NCBI GenBank assembly: GCA_002796755.1
Contig: PHFE01000029.1
Location: 2,074,232-2,138,231 of the forward strand
Length of the DNA stretch: 64,000 nt
Direction: 5' to 3'
DNA from: Paracorniculantispora psalliotae
Lineage: Eukaryota; Ascomycota; Sordariomycetes; Hypocreales; Cordycipitaceae
The position numbers were made by a program, and so were the translations under genes. The notes under the pieces are model-generated. The model was not told where the DNA came from, made no database searches, and was given only the letters and a program-made list of their open reading frames with translations. Of the stretch, positions 31,832 to 42,846 are shown one piece after another. Numbering within the stretch: the stretch's first letter is position 1; each line of letters begins with the position of its first letter.

Positions 31832-32752
31832 ATCCCACGGCTTGCAACCCTACCCCGCCGTTAGTTCGGCACTGTCGCGGACTATGAGAGTTCTATAGTG
31901 GATGCTAGGGATGTCGTAGCACGACCAGACATTGCTTGGTCTTTCTGGTCTCGGTGGCTCCGTGGTCCACCTAGCGGCATTGACCGTCACAGCCAGCGAA
32001 GGCGGCCTGTTATGCACGCTGGAGAGTGCAGTGTCCGTACAAGTACAGCAGTACAGAAGGAATATGCTTCGCAATTGCGCCCAAGTGGCGACGGCAAGGA
32101 GCTAATCAGGGTTCAACGGCGGCTGTGCATTGGTGTGGCAACGCTGGTTAGGGTAATTGGACTAACGGCTGGCCACTTCAGTCGATTCGAGGCTGACGAA
32201 CTAAAATATCACCCAAGCCAAAGATCAAGCAGACATGGTGACTGCCCAATAGCCCCACACCGCAATACCGCACCGCAATACCGCAAATTCACAAAACAAC
32301 CTTACCCGCAATCCCGCCACCGCGAGAAACCTTGCAACAAAGCCGCTAGGCACTACGCTTACCAGTAGTATTATGGTGGCGATTGCTGAATAGCCCTGTA
32401 GTTTCGTCTGCTTCCAGCTGCCATTCAACAATGCTAGGCTTTCTCCATCATGTCAGCTAGCTCGTCACCAGCACACGTTTTTATCTTCCGTATGGCACAA
32501 CCGTGAGCGTCCGCAAATATTTCCTTAAGCTATTCTAAAGTAAATTAATGGAAGTGGTGGTCTAACTTTTATCCCACATAGCATGGTAAGGCTCTGGCTC
32601 TACGCTAACAGTTCTAAGGTAGACGTAAAGGGCTCATTGTTGCAGTTAGCGCAAACTTATACATGTTGAGTGAGAGCTATTAATCTGTTCTATAACGTAT
32701 TTAATAGTCACTCGAGGTGCAAAGCTAACTAGAGACGGGAGATTTCCCGAGC
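31832..32752. other. Intergenic with a small tandem repeat
   Basis: No supported gene. Around 32258-32287 the unit CACCGCAATACCG occurs about twice in tandem. Otherwise unremarkable AT-rich sequence. Confidence 0.5.
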
Positions 32753-33245
32753 CTAGTAGTAATAAGGGATGTATGGTAGAACCACAATCTTCTTGGGGTC
32801 CCACTTGAAGAGCATGTTAGTATGGACGGGCACTACAACTTGAAGCAAAACACCTACCACGTTGCTAGTATAATACGCGTCGTCCTTGACCACTTTCTTA
32901 GCTGCCTCTAGGTTTTCTGCCTTGATGACAAATACAGAACCCGCGAATGATGGGTTAGCTGCTGTCGAGCCTGCAGTGAGAACAGGGCCTCCGTAGTCTG
33001 GTGAGGAGCGTTGGTATCGTTTCAGAGGGGTGTAATGGGGTCTTGTGCTACCTACCCAAGTGTCCAGTTGCATTCAAAGAATTGGCATGCTCAAGGTGGG
33101 CTTTCGCGGCAGCCTTCTGACGAGCCAGCATGCCAGAGTCACTCTGCGCCGGGGCATAGATAAAGTATTCGATAGGCTTGGGTTCTGCGGAGACGGCAAC
33201 CGCCGCAGAGGCAGCAAGAGCGACGAAGACGCGGCTGAGGAACAT
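32753..33245 (-). CDS. Secreted YCII-domain protein
   Basis: Three exons on the minus strand: 33245-33056, 32997-32858 and 32803-32753, 126 residues. It begins with a clear signal peptide (FLSRVFVALAASAAVAVSA). The remainder is a YCII-like ferredoxin-fold domain: EYFIYAPAQSDS, AHLEHANSLNATGHL, then GSVFVIKAENLEAAKKVVKDDAYY, and at the end NV-WDPKKIVVLPY across the second intron. That second intron is 54 bp, in phase, and has no in-frame stop, so retention would insert 18 residues. YCII proteins are small putative enzymes, often dimeric. Extracellular localisation is unusual for the family. Confidence 0.85.
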
Positions 33246-34213
33246 TGTTGTTTTGAGGCTTGGCAAGAGTGTTATTCTTCTTGGTAGTGAAGAAACGACG
33301 CTGGTATGCTGTTCTTTAAATACAATCGCGATGTAGTAGGTCCACACACGCGCACCTACCTCATCGTGTTGCTGATGTTGCTGATGGCAGGGGTGACCTG
33401 GAGCCTGCCCACTATCATTTTTCAAATCCGCGACACGACGGAGTAAAACATGCACCTTTAGATGCGAATGCCATCTGCTACGTACATCGCCAGTTTTCAT
33501 CAGCTTGATCTCACCAATATGCTCAGATGATGGCGCTAAAGATACTTTCATTTTTGCTTGCTAACCTCGTTTGCTACTTTGTGTTTTTTGTCGGCTGTTG
33601 ATAAAAGCTGAATGTTTGTCTACTTCGTGGCCGAAAAGCTACAGGATGGGTGTGAACACAAACTACCTGGGCCTGTCAGAGTAGGTGAGAGGTGATTACG
33701 TGAACATTGATGACTGCTCCATGAGATTTTGTTGTTAGTAACATGAGGGACAACTCACCCTGAGATTGACCATGAATCGAATTGTATCCGATGCGATGTG
33801 CCGAATAGAGCGGGTAAATTTTTCTTCCTCCAATGACGAGGCCCTGTTCCACTCCCAGGGTCTGGCTATACCCTTACCGCACGAACGGCCACCGCACAAC
33901 GGCGGCGCCGTGAGGCGGAAGGCGCTGCCTTCCCGATACATCCGAAAGTAACTCGAGGAAGGCTTGGCAAACAAGCAAGAAATGAACACGGGAAATTGAT
34001 TCTGTCAGCACACACTTTGGCCATTGTCATCCCAGCTGCCACCGCAAGGTGGGCTACTCATCCCAGTAGGGCATGGGCTCGTCGGAGCACTGATCCCAGC
34101 CACTTCTGCCAGACTCCCAAAATCTAGCGCAGCTTTTCTAGAGCAAACAGCGTCGCGTGGCCGCTTATAGTATCTTCATGTCAATATCTCGTGGGTGATA
34201 CAGCCAATAAAAA
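33246..34213. promoter_or_regulatory. Divergent promoter region, YCII/hydrolase
   Basis: No supported gene. Open frames here are short and lack protein character. Confidence 0.45.
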
Positions 34214-35341
34214 ATGCGCCCTATATTTTCGTGCTTCAACGCGGTGGCCCTAGCATCGCTATGCGCTACTACGCAGGGTTTCGGGGTGACTTGCAAAAGT
34301 TTCCAGTTTCAGGTGCAGGTCACAGGGAATAATTTGAAAATCAGCGACGACTTTGATCCGAATAATTCCACTTCGATTGACGCCTTCGTGAGGAAGGCGC
34401 TCAACACCGGCCAGGCCACCAATCAGGGCCGAACTGCAATCACCGCATCCCTCGCCATCAGTGCAAGGTTTTGCGCGCCAGCTGAATTCAAGAATCTTGG
34501 AAGCATTCAAATCCTTGTTCATGGCAATACTTGCGATGGAAGCATTTGGGACGGCCTTGGACAGCAATCCCTTCGAGAACGAGGGTACTCCTACCAGCAA
34601 TACCTCGGAGCCGCTGGGTACGCTACTGTGGCGCTTGACATGCCCGGCCACGGGAACTCGAGCGTGGAGGATCCCAACACAGTTGTACAGATGCCTTTGG
34701 AAGCAGTTATTATCACAACGATTGCCGACTCGCTCAGGTCAGAACAAAATCCAATCGGCACTGCATTCTCCAAAATAGTGTTTGTGGGTCATTCTTACGG
34801 ATCTGTGACCGGTGTTGCAGCTGCCCGGCTTAATCCCAACTTCGCGGATGCGCTGGTTCTGACTGGGTGGTCTTCAAGCCTGCCCCTCCCCAGTCCGCTT
34901 CTTGCACTTCAGATGCATTCTGGGGCCATTTTATTTGACCGCTTTAAGGACCTACCATTTGGGTATTTAACTGCCAGCAATGAAACTGGACATGAGGATG
35001 TGTTCTACGGAGGTTTCTATGATGCCGATCTTCCGAAACGCAGTTTCGAACTCCAGTCTGTGATGACTTGTGGCGAAGGAGCCACTATTGGTGAAGGTCT
35101 TATGCCTGCTGCAGCCTATAAAGGTAGGGTACTCGTCATTACGGGCAGCAACGACATTCTCTTCTGTCACCCGAGTAATGGCGCCTGTGATGGCCAATTA
35201 GCAGGCTCTACAGCGCTACTACCAAACGCCGCCGTTTTTAAAACTCATGTTATTCCAAATACCAGCCACAATTTCATGCTGCATAGCTCCAGGCTGGATT
35301 CATTTAGACTTATTACACAGTTTATGCAAGGTTTAGACTAG
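34214..35341 (+). CDS. Secreted alpha/beta hydrolase (serine type)
   Basis: A 375-residue intronless protein with an N-terminal signal-like segment (FNAVALASLCATTQG). The hydrolase core shows QILVHGNTCDGSIW (oxyanion loop), ALDMPGHGNS, and FVGHSYGSVTG with the nucleophile Ser near 194. ITGSNDILF carries the probable acid, and NTSHNFMLHS carries the catalytic His. This is an esterase/lipase-type triad, unlike the Asp-nucleophile hydrolase 4 kb upstream. Substrate unknown. Confidence 0.85.
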   Translation: MRPIFSCFNAVALASLCATTQGFGVTCKSFQFQVQVTGNNLKISDDFDPNNSTSIDAFVRKALNTGQATNQGRTAITASLAISARFCAPAEFKNLGSIQILVHGNTCDGSIWDGLGQQSLRERGYSYQQYLGAAGYATVALDMPGHGNSSVEDPNTVVQMPLEAVIITTIADSLRSEQNPIGTAFSKIVFVGHSYGSVTGVAAARLNPNFADALVLTGWSSSLPLPSPLLALQMHSGAILFDRFKDLPFGYLTASNETGHEDVFYGGFYDADLPKRSFELQSVMTCGEGATIGEGLMPAAAYKGRVLVITGSNDILFCHPSNGACDGQLAGSTALLPNAAVFKTHVIPNTSHNFMLHSSRLDSFRLITQFMQGLD

Positions 35342-35609
35342 TATTGAGTATATACTCTATATAATTTGTTACTCAAACTAAGTATAAGGAAGGTGTGGTT
35401 CAGCGGGGCAGGTGGCACTCACTGTTCTTAGTCCTAACCTTTTTTTGTTTCACGTGGGTTTGGTGATCTCATGCTCCCACCAGAGTTGGTATTGTTCTTT
35501 CACCGAGCCCTGTTGGCTGCTTAGTCACCGGGCGTAATAAACAAAGTGAAGTGTAGTTAACTATATAATTGTTAATAATTAATTGCCAGTAGATGCCACA
35601 GTGTGGGAT

Positions 35610-36916
35610 TCACGAAACGATGCTATAAACGAGTTTTTCCGCCGAAATGGGTCGCATGTGCTCCTCTGTTCTTCCCCGCCCACCTTCGTTGCCCGCGAAC
35701 AACAAAAGCCCGTCTTTTGGAATACAATCAAGTCCTCCGGGCATTAAACGAACCGGATTCGGGACCAGCACGTCTGTTCCCAAGAAATCATAGAACTTGG
35801 TAGCGAAAGCTCGCGCAACTGGATTCGCTGCAATGGTTGCACCTATTTATTTGAGTTAGTAACTACGAAAAAGCAGTGCCATAGATGGAAGAAAAGAGCT
35901 GCATTAAATAGAGCATGCAGGCACCAAAAAGGGAGCACGAACCGTTGTATCCAATTTCAACACCAAGGCCCTCCCAAACAGCTCCGTAAATCGGCTTGAT
36001 TCGCAGAGTTGAAGGGTCATATTGGCCGCCCTTGGGTCCTCTAAACACAGCGAGCCTTCCGTGCTCAGCCAAAGTGCTCTCTGTCTTGCTAACAGTCTCG
36101 CCCTCAGAGATGCAGTCCATGGCAAAGTCTACACCACGGCCGCCCGTGGCCTTGGCGACTTGGTTGGTCCAGTCTGCGGCCTTGTAATCGATGAGTACAT
36201 CATAGCTGTAGGGCGCACTGCAGAGAAAATCATGATTTGATACGCCTGCGACGCCAATAAGCCGGACGCGGCCTGCTGTTGTGAATGAGTAACGAATCAG
36301 CTGTGCAGCGTAGAGCGCAAGCGAGGTAGATGCGCCGTAAACGAGGACATTGACGGGCTGCCCATTAGATTCGGGTAGGGCTGGAAAGCCTGGGACGGAT
36401 GCAAAAGAGCAAGGAAGACCTAGGCGAGTAAAAACACCCTGTGCGGCAGTCAACCCGCACATACTAACTGTGGCGGCCGATTCAAGCGTTAAGTGAGCTG
36501 GTACACTCCATACGAGATCCGCCGCGATGGTGAGGTACTCCGTAAACGCTCCAGGCCGATCATTAGAGGAGCAAGCTGATGAGTCCGAGATTAGCAACCC
36601 ATTCTGTGATATAAAGTGGCCTCTGTAATTGCAGCTCACCGCCTTGAAGAAACCCAGCAACTCGTGCGCCTGTCTTCGCGCGCGCATCTTCACTAGTCTT
36701 GAGCTCCTCGCCTACATCCACAACAATGCCAGCAAAGTCGGTGCCGATGATGCGCTCCTCTTGCTCCGCAATGGGATGAAAGACATAGTGCTCGTCAACA
36801 GGATTTAGAGCGACAGCGTGTACTTTGACGAGCAGCTCATTCGGTCCGGGGATGGGAACTGGCAGGTTGCGCAGCTGCACCGTTTTATTAGCGGGCGTGA
36901 GGACAAGCGCGTGCAT
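35610..36916 (-). CDS. Medium-chain reductase, trans-acting enoyl reductase / zinc-type alcohol dehydrogenase-like
   Basis: Three exons on the minus strand: 36916-36640, 36575-35943 and 35842-35610, 380 residues. Exon 3 is easy to miss because the frame of exon 2 runs on past the donor to 35863. Splicing with a TTACTAAC branch site adds AANPVARAFATKFYDFLG, PNPVRLMPGGLD and a final AEKLVYSIVS. Motifs: GTDFAGIVVDVG, NVLVYGASTSLALYAAQL (cofactor-binding), VDFAMDCIS and LRIKPIYGAVW. This is the architecture of fungal stand-alone enoyl reductases and ToxD-like proteins, which lack structural zinc and often serve polyketide pathways. No PKS is in this window. Confidence 0.9.
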
Positions 36917-37424
36917 GGTGCCTAGGTTTTCAAATTTCCGGTACGCTATGTTCCTGGACTTGAATCTGATATTGCTATGGTATTAAATGCTGGGGTTGCC
37001 TCTTGGTTATTTAAACTATAGTCGAAGTCTGATTACAATTGAAGTGTGGTAGAAGAAATTGTGTGTCGCACGCACGCTATTTGTCAGCCGCAAATCCGAG
37101 GCTGACAATGCGCTGATGGTGCAGTGAATTGGTAATCTCACTTCCTCGCTGGTCGAGAAGGAGCGCCACTACGGAGTACTTGCGTGAGAAACAAACCTTG
37201 GAAGACGTGGAGCATTTTTGCAAGAAGACATTGAGAGAAAGCGAGACGAGAGGATTGGCCTGGTAGCCGGACGAATATGCTGCCGCTTGACATTTTACAA
37301 CGATGCATGACGGAATTCAGTATACCAGAGCACTCCAATAACACTTATTCATGCTACTAACGGCAAAGGCGTCATCCAGCATTCTGCTTTAGGTAACACC
37401 ATTTATATAATAAAGTTGTCTGGC
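36917..37424. other. Intergenic, about 0.5 kb
   Basis: Promoter of the reductase and 3' flank of the next gene. Nothing else supported. Confidence 0.45.
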
Positions 37425-38174
37425 TTACGGTTTCCTCGTGCGAAGGAAGACATTGGACGGCAGAGGTTTGCCGAGGAGCGACGCATCCACGTTATATACA
37501 ATCTCGGGACCTTCCTGTTCAAAGCCCAGTTTCTGGTACACCCGCCGGCCCATCACAGACCCCTCCGTAACGGCCTCCATGTCGCCGCGACGCTTGGCCT
37601 CCTCCAGCCCCCATTCGACCAGCTTCTTTCCAATGCCGTGTCCCTGAAACCGCGGGTCGACCGCGCAGATGTCGAGCGCAAAAAAGGCCGGCAGCGACGC
37701 ACCGGCCATGTCCTTCGCCAGCTGATATCGCTGCGCGTGCAAGCTCATCAGCACGTCGGCCCAAAATTTCTGCTTCACGGGATCATCCGGGTAGATGCCG
37801 CCGATGCCTAGATCAACGACCGGGTCCTCGGGCGGCAGGTCGCCGTGGCCGGCGAGGGCGGAGGTCTGCTCCCAGACGGCCGTGCCCGCCACGACGCGCT
37901 CGTGCGAGGCCGGGTCGATGACGGTCGCGTTGAGAAAGACGACAGTGGGGTTTTTGTCAACGGTAAACGTGCGGGTCGCGAAGCGCGCCGCGAAGCGTTC
38001 GTCGGCTTGCTGCCGGCCGAGAGGCGTGTCCCAGCCAGGGTTGAGGCCGGAGAAGATGGCGTCCGCGGTCTGCCGCCCGAACGCTGCGCACATGGGCCCG
38101 AAGCCGAGCTTGGCCTGCTCAGCGGTGCTGACGACTTCAATCTTGAGATCGAGATCCGGTTTCGGCGACGACAT
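37425..38174 (-). CDS. GNAT-family acetyltransferase
   Basis: A 249-residue intronless protein. The first true ATG is at 38174; the frame extends three codons upstream through TTG. The acetyl-CoA motif is ALDICAVDPRFQGHGIGKKLVEWGLEEAKRRG (motif A), followed by GRRVYQKLGFEQEG (motif B). The N-terminal part resembles fungal small-molecule N-acetyltransferases of unknown substrate. It diverges from the dioxygenase gene. Confidence 0.85.
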   Translation of the reverse strand: MSSPKPDLDLKIEVVSTAEQAKLGFGPMCAAFGRQTADAIFSGLNPGWDTPLGRQQADERFAARFATRTFTVDKNPTVVFLNATVIDPASHERVVAGTAVWEQTSALAGHGDLPPEDPVVDLGIGGIYPDDPVKQKFWADVLMSLHAQRYQLAKDMAGASLPAFFALDICAVDPRFQGHGIGKKLVEWGLEEAKRRGDMEAVTEGSVMGRRVYQKLGFEQEGPEIVYNVDASLLGKPLPSNVFLRTRKP

Positions 38175-38654
38175 TCTGGCCAAACTTTTGAAACGGGGTT
38201 TTTGGAGTGAAGTTCTGAAGAAACAACGCAGTCCGGTGGAAGAGGGTCTGGGTCACTCGTCTGCCCCAGTGGAGCGGTCGACCACGCTCCCGCAATTCTC
38301 ACCAATCTCGTCTCGTCGATATTCTAATGACATCCATATGGGGCAACATAATTTGGTGGACGGAGAATACCACCAAAGCAATATGGCAGCTCACCCGATA
38401 CCGCTTTGTATTATGCTATGCAGTCTGCTGCGCAGCTCGTAAAATGTTGGTTTGGATATTATCATCCATTTCAGTGGCTGCGCCGTGTGTGCGGCTGAGC
38501 TGTGATGGATCGTGTCAATTGTCAAAGACAGGGCGCGCCGCTCGTAAACAAAGGCGGCGCATCGTACGGCACCAGCAATTCACAAATAAAAGCCATTCCG
38601 AACGTTCCTCAAATTTTAATTCTGGTAGTCAGAAACGGATCATATGAAAGAAAC
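38175..38654. promoter_or_regulatory. Divergent promoter region, GNAT/indoleamine dioxygenase
   Basis: The frame upstream of the dioxygenase start is open to 38502 but lacks protein character, so the later ATG is used. No specific site recognised. Confidence 0.45.
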
Positions 38655-39954
38655 ATGCATAACAAAATGGATCAACTGATACTTGAGCATGGTATATGCC
38701 CAAAGCTTGGGTTTCTGTCCCCAGCACGGCCACTTACAGCTTTTACCAACAAATACTACAGCGACTGGGATAGAATTGCAGCTCAGCTTCCTCGGCTTAT
38801 TGAATCACGCCAGCTGGCAACTCATATTCGACAGCTGCCGATACTGAGCGTCATTCATTTGGAAAATGAACTGGAATACCGGCGTGCCTATGTTGTGCTT
38901 GGGTTCCTCGTCCAGGCGCATGTCTGGGGCAGCGCAGCACAAACGCCAAGCGAGCTTGTCCCGCCCCAACTCGCGGAGCCCTTTCTCGCAGTTTGTCAAG
39001 AATTAGGCGTGCAATCGATTCTCAGCTACAGTGGACTTGTCCTCTGGAACTGGAGGACCAATAATTCAGCCTGCCATGACGGCCAGTTTCCAGATTTGGC
39101 GGAGTTGACCAGTTTGGTTTCATTTACCGGCACACGAGGAGAAGATGCATTCTATCACGTCCCGGCCTTGGTAGAGGCAGACGGCGGGCCGCTCATCCCA
39201 CTGCTTCTGAAAGCGACTGAGGCGGCGCAGGCAAATGATTTCGCCTTTGTCCAAGAAGCGCTGGAAACTTGCACTGCAAGATTGGCCAAGATGGGCAAGC
39301 ATCTGGCCAAACTTTATGGCGTCCTCGATGCCGACATGTTCTATCACCAGCTTCGCCCGTTTCTCGCAGGCGGAAAGGGCATGGAATCCAAGGGCCTTCC
39401 GCGCGGGATCGTTTTCCAGAGAGCCGATGGCAGCAAGGTTGAAGTGAAGTGCATAGGCGGAAGCGCTGCTCAGAGCAGCCTATTTCCGTTCCTGGACCAC
39501 TTGTTGGGCGTTGAGCACGAAGAAGCGAAGTCTAGTGCGTCAGTGTTCCAGGTACGAGTTTTCACAAGTAAAATATTTCCGATGCTAATATAAACAGGAA
39601 ATGAGGGCATATATGCCAGAGAAACATCGCAAGTTTCTTGATGCGGTGAGCAGATTGCCCTCCCTGCGCTCCTTTGTGGAACAACAGAGTCCAGATGCAA
39701 AGATTCGCATCGCCTACAACGATTGCATGGCGCAGCTGCGCCTCTGGCGAGGAAAACACATTGCCATTATTTCCAAGTACATCATACAACCGGCGAAAGC
39801 TGCGGAGATGGCCAGTCTTGCGAAGCACCACGGGGCGAGTCAGTCGCAGCCGCAAGCGCCAGAGGACATGCAAGGCACCGGTGGCTCTATGCTCATACCT
39901 TTTCTAAGGCAGTCTAGAGATGAGACAATCGGATTGCCATCAAAATGCAAATAG
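38655..39954 (+). CDS. Indoleamine 2,3-dioxygenase-like heme dioxygenase
   Basis: Two exons, 38655-39551 and 39598-39954 (donor gtacga, acceptor AACAG), 417 residues from ATG 38655. ATG 38667 is an equally possible start, and 38502 is in frame but unlikely. The IDO fold is evident: GFLSPARPL, WDRIAAQLP, ENELEYRRAYVVLGFLVQAHVWG, SLVSFTGTRGEDAFYHVPALVE. In exon 2, QLRLWRGKHIAIISKYIIQPA holds the proximal heme His at about 353. The family opens the indole ring of tryptophan to N-formylkynurenine with O2, in the cytosol. No other kynurenine-pathway gene is nearby. Confidence 0.9.
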
Positions 39955-40159
39955 TACACGTGGCTCGGAAGAATCGCAGAATGATTGTCCATGATTGCTT
40001 CGGGAGAAGAGGTTTTGTGGACAGTGGCAGCCTTGCAGCGAGATTTAAGTTCAGAATAATGGTATATTAATTTTTATCGTAAATATTAATAGTCCTTAGT
40101 CGTTAGATGTCCTAAATTTAAGCAGCTGCTTGTATTAGCGCAACCTCGCATCATTTTCC

Positions 40160-40911
40160 TCAAGCTGGCTTACCAATAGCCTTGGCCAGGGCAGCGCCAA
40201 TGGCCTTGGCCGAAGCAGGGTTCTGGCCCGTGATGATCTGGCCGTCCACGACGACCTTCTCGCCCCAGGCGGCGTCGGCCTGCGACCACTTGGCGCCGAC
40301 GGCCTTGAGGCGGTCCTCGAGCAGGAAGGGCATGGCGTCGGCGAGGCCCACCATGGTCTCCTCCTCGTTGGTGAAGCCGGTGACCTCGCGGCCCTCGACG
40401 AGCGGCTTGCCGTCAATCTTGACGTTGGCGAAGACGATGGGGCCGTGGCACACGGCGGAGACGGGCTTGCCAGCCTTGTAAAACTCCTCAATCAGAGCAA
40501 TCGAGTCCTTGTCGTCGACGAGGTCGTACATGGGGCCGTGGCCGCCCGGGTAGAAGATGGCGGCGAACTCGCTCGAGCGGCCGACAAAGTCCTTGAGGGG
40601 AGCCGTGTTCTCCCATAGCTTCTTGGCGAGGAAGTTCTTAGACGACTCGTCGTCCTTGAAGGCCTCGACGGAGCTGGGGTCGAGGGGCGCTACCCCGCCC
40701 TTGGGAGAGGCGAGGACCAGCTCGGCCGTGGAGGCAAGTTCATCGTAGGGGTGGGCAAGCTCGGGCTGCGAAGCTGCAGTTAGCAGTCTGGAGCTTAAAC
40801 GATTTCTCTTGATTTTTTTCTTGTAATTCTTACCAGGTACCAGCCGGTGGGCCTGTCCAGCTTGACAATCTTGTCAGCGCTGGTGAGAACAACGAGAACC
40901 TTGGGGGCCAT
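40160..40911 (-). CDS. DJ-1/PfpI superfamily protein, Hsp31-like (glyoxalase III / chaperone class)
   Basis: Two exons on the minus strand, 40911-40834 and 40765-40160, phase 0, 227 residues. Expected triad: Glu 28 (GWYLPELAHP), Cys 132 and His 133 in VSAVCHGPIV, with FYPGGHGPMYDL forming the oxyanion wall. The E-C-H arrangement and length match yeast Hsp31-type proteins, which detoxify methylglyoxal to lactate and protect against stress. Cytosolic. A TATA-like TTTATATATTT lies about 85 bp upstream. Coding sequence is strongly GC-rich, suggesting high expression. Confidence 0.92.
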
Positions 40912-42846
40912 TGTAATGTGTAATTTTAATGTATTAAAAGAAGCTATCAGTTTAAAGATTGCGCCGATCAAGTTCCAGGGACGGGGAGCTTAGTTTATAT
41001 ATTTAAAACTCCGCAGACCAAAATATCTGCGATTCTTTGAGCTTCCACTGCCATGACGAGGGGCGACGGTTCTAGCCTCTAGTGGGCTCCACAACCTGTC
41101 TGGCAGGCAGCGCATCGCATTGGTTGACGTCAGGATAGCTTGCAGATGGATCACTAATTAGATTTTGTACCAGGTTGCCAGGGAAGAGCTGCCCCGCGCT
41201 AGATGGCGAGCGGCGTTGGACAAAGTGGCGGGGTGTGAAGCTCATTTAGGTCGGGCATTAGCGGGGGTGGGCTGGCTGAAGTTTGGATACTGAGCGATGA
41301 ATCAGGGAGATCATTTCGTGATGGCAATAAATGATATTTTACTACGTTGATTGAACGTTGGATTTGACATGTGAAAAATTGCCAGGCCTTGTGATATGAA
41401 AGGTGTAAGTAGAACGAACGTGCCTGGACAAGCCCACCCCGACTACTGCAACCCCACGCTGAGAGTAAATAAGCGCGCTTTGCAACTGTAATCTAGTCTT
41501 ATATGAACAGAATCTGCCGGTAGAGTTTGACAAGTACTTAGCTCATAAATAAGCGACGGTTGCCTCCCCACGTATTGGGTCACAACGCGGATCCGAAGCA
41601 GCCGGCCCAACAGTAGGATGGCAATATTGCCTCTGGTAGATGAGGACCGGTGATTGTGGCGGAGACTTACTCGAGACTGCAACGTTGGGGGTTGGTATTT
41701 CCAGCGACAACATCAATACTTTCTATATACTTGGAAGTGTCTCGAATTTATGTGGTCGCATTTTTCTGTATTCCTCTTCAAACGAATGCTGCCTTATACT
41801 GTGCATCTGCTAAGAGCGATCGCACTCTGTTTCCCTGACTTGCGGCAGCGGCAGCAACAAACTTTGCTTAGAACGACAAGCAATTTACCTTTGATGGTAA
41901 ACCATTCGTCATCATAGGCGGCCAGATGGATCTCCAGCAAACCCATCCCGCCTGCTGGGAGGGCCGATTGATCAATGCCATGGCAATTAGTCTCAACACC
42001 ATCTTCTTCTACATTCTTTGGAACGTCCTAGAGCCTCGCCAGAGGCAGTGGACTGGCAGTTCGCCCGAGAACAATATTGCGCACTTTTGCTTCGCTCGCT
42101 GACAGCCACGGTCTAAAGCCTGTTTCGCGCCCGCGGCGGTACATCTGTATTCAGGCAAGGTTTGGGTTGACGCGAGCAAAGCAGCACCAGCATCGCCCGA
42201 TACGTTTATTTCACTTCCAAACGGTAACTCGGTTTTTTTTGGGTGAATTGGTTCAATTTGAGCAGATACTGGATTCCTGGTCCGCGGCAGTCGCTGTACT
42301 TTCCAGTTCCTGTGCTGAAACCTGGCCGGTGGAACGAGATTGTTGCTCTAGAGCTGAAGCCGCAGAATACTATGATGCTAATGAGGGGGTAACGACTCGA
42401 GCATGGGAAGTAAAGACAGACCCTAGTTCCCCTGCCGGCGGATAACTGGCGTTGAGAAATCGAACTTACACGAACATGAAATGCAATGTCTTAATTATTA
42501 GCCAGTTCTTGAAATGATGTGGATGCAGTGAAACTACACATATTTCCACCACGATTCTGGCCGTGAACACCCAAATCTCTCTGTCAACTCTATAAAATGG
42601 CAGAGAAAAGTCTCCCATCGCTAAAACTAAATTCCAGCGTCCCCTGAGCAGGTGTCAAGGCTGTCGAGACTTTGACTTCCAGAACGATGGGCTACCCTAC
42701 ACCCGACGCACGGACCACCCATTTCTCGATGCTCCATCTCATGAGGCGTCGCAAACTAGTTGCAACTTCCAGCAGCACCCGCCTCCTGCACGCACGAATT
42801 CGATTGCTCCTCGCCAGCAATCGCTGCGAAACACCATTTTACCACC
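40912..42846. other. Intergenic, about 1.9 kb
   Basis: Several open frames of 60-120 codons are present, but none has recognisable protein character. TATAAAATGG at 42591-42600 lies about 250 bp upstream of the TAF6 start and may belong to its promoter. Confidence 0.5.

Noticed and set aside
35863..35942. Read-through C terminus of the enoyl-reductase-like gene
   Set aside because: A TTACTAAC branch site and acceptor lead to a third exon with clear family C-terminal motifs.
42077..42445. 122-codon frame upstream of TAF6
   Set aside because: No recognisable domain; likely a random frame in intergenic DNA.
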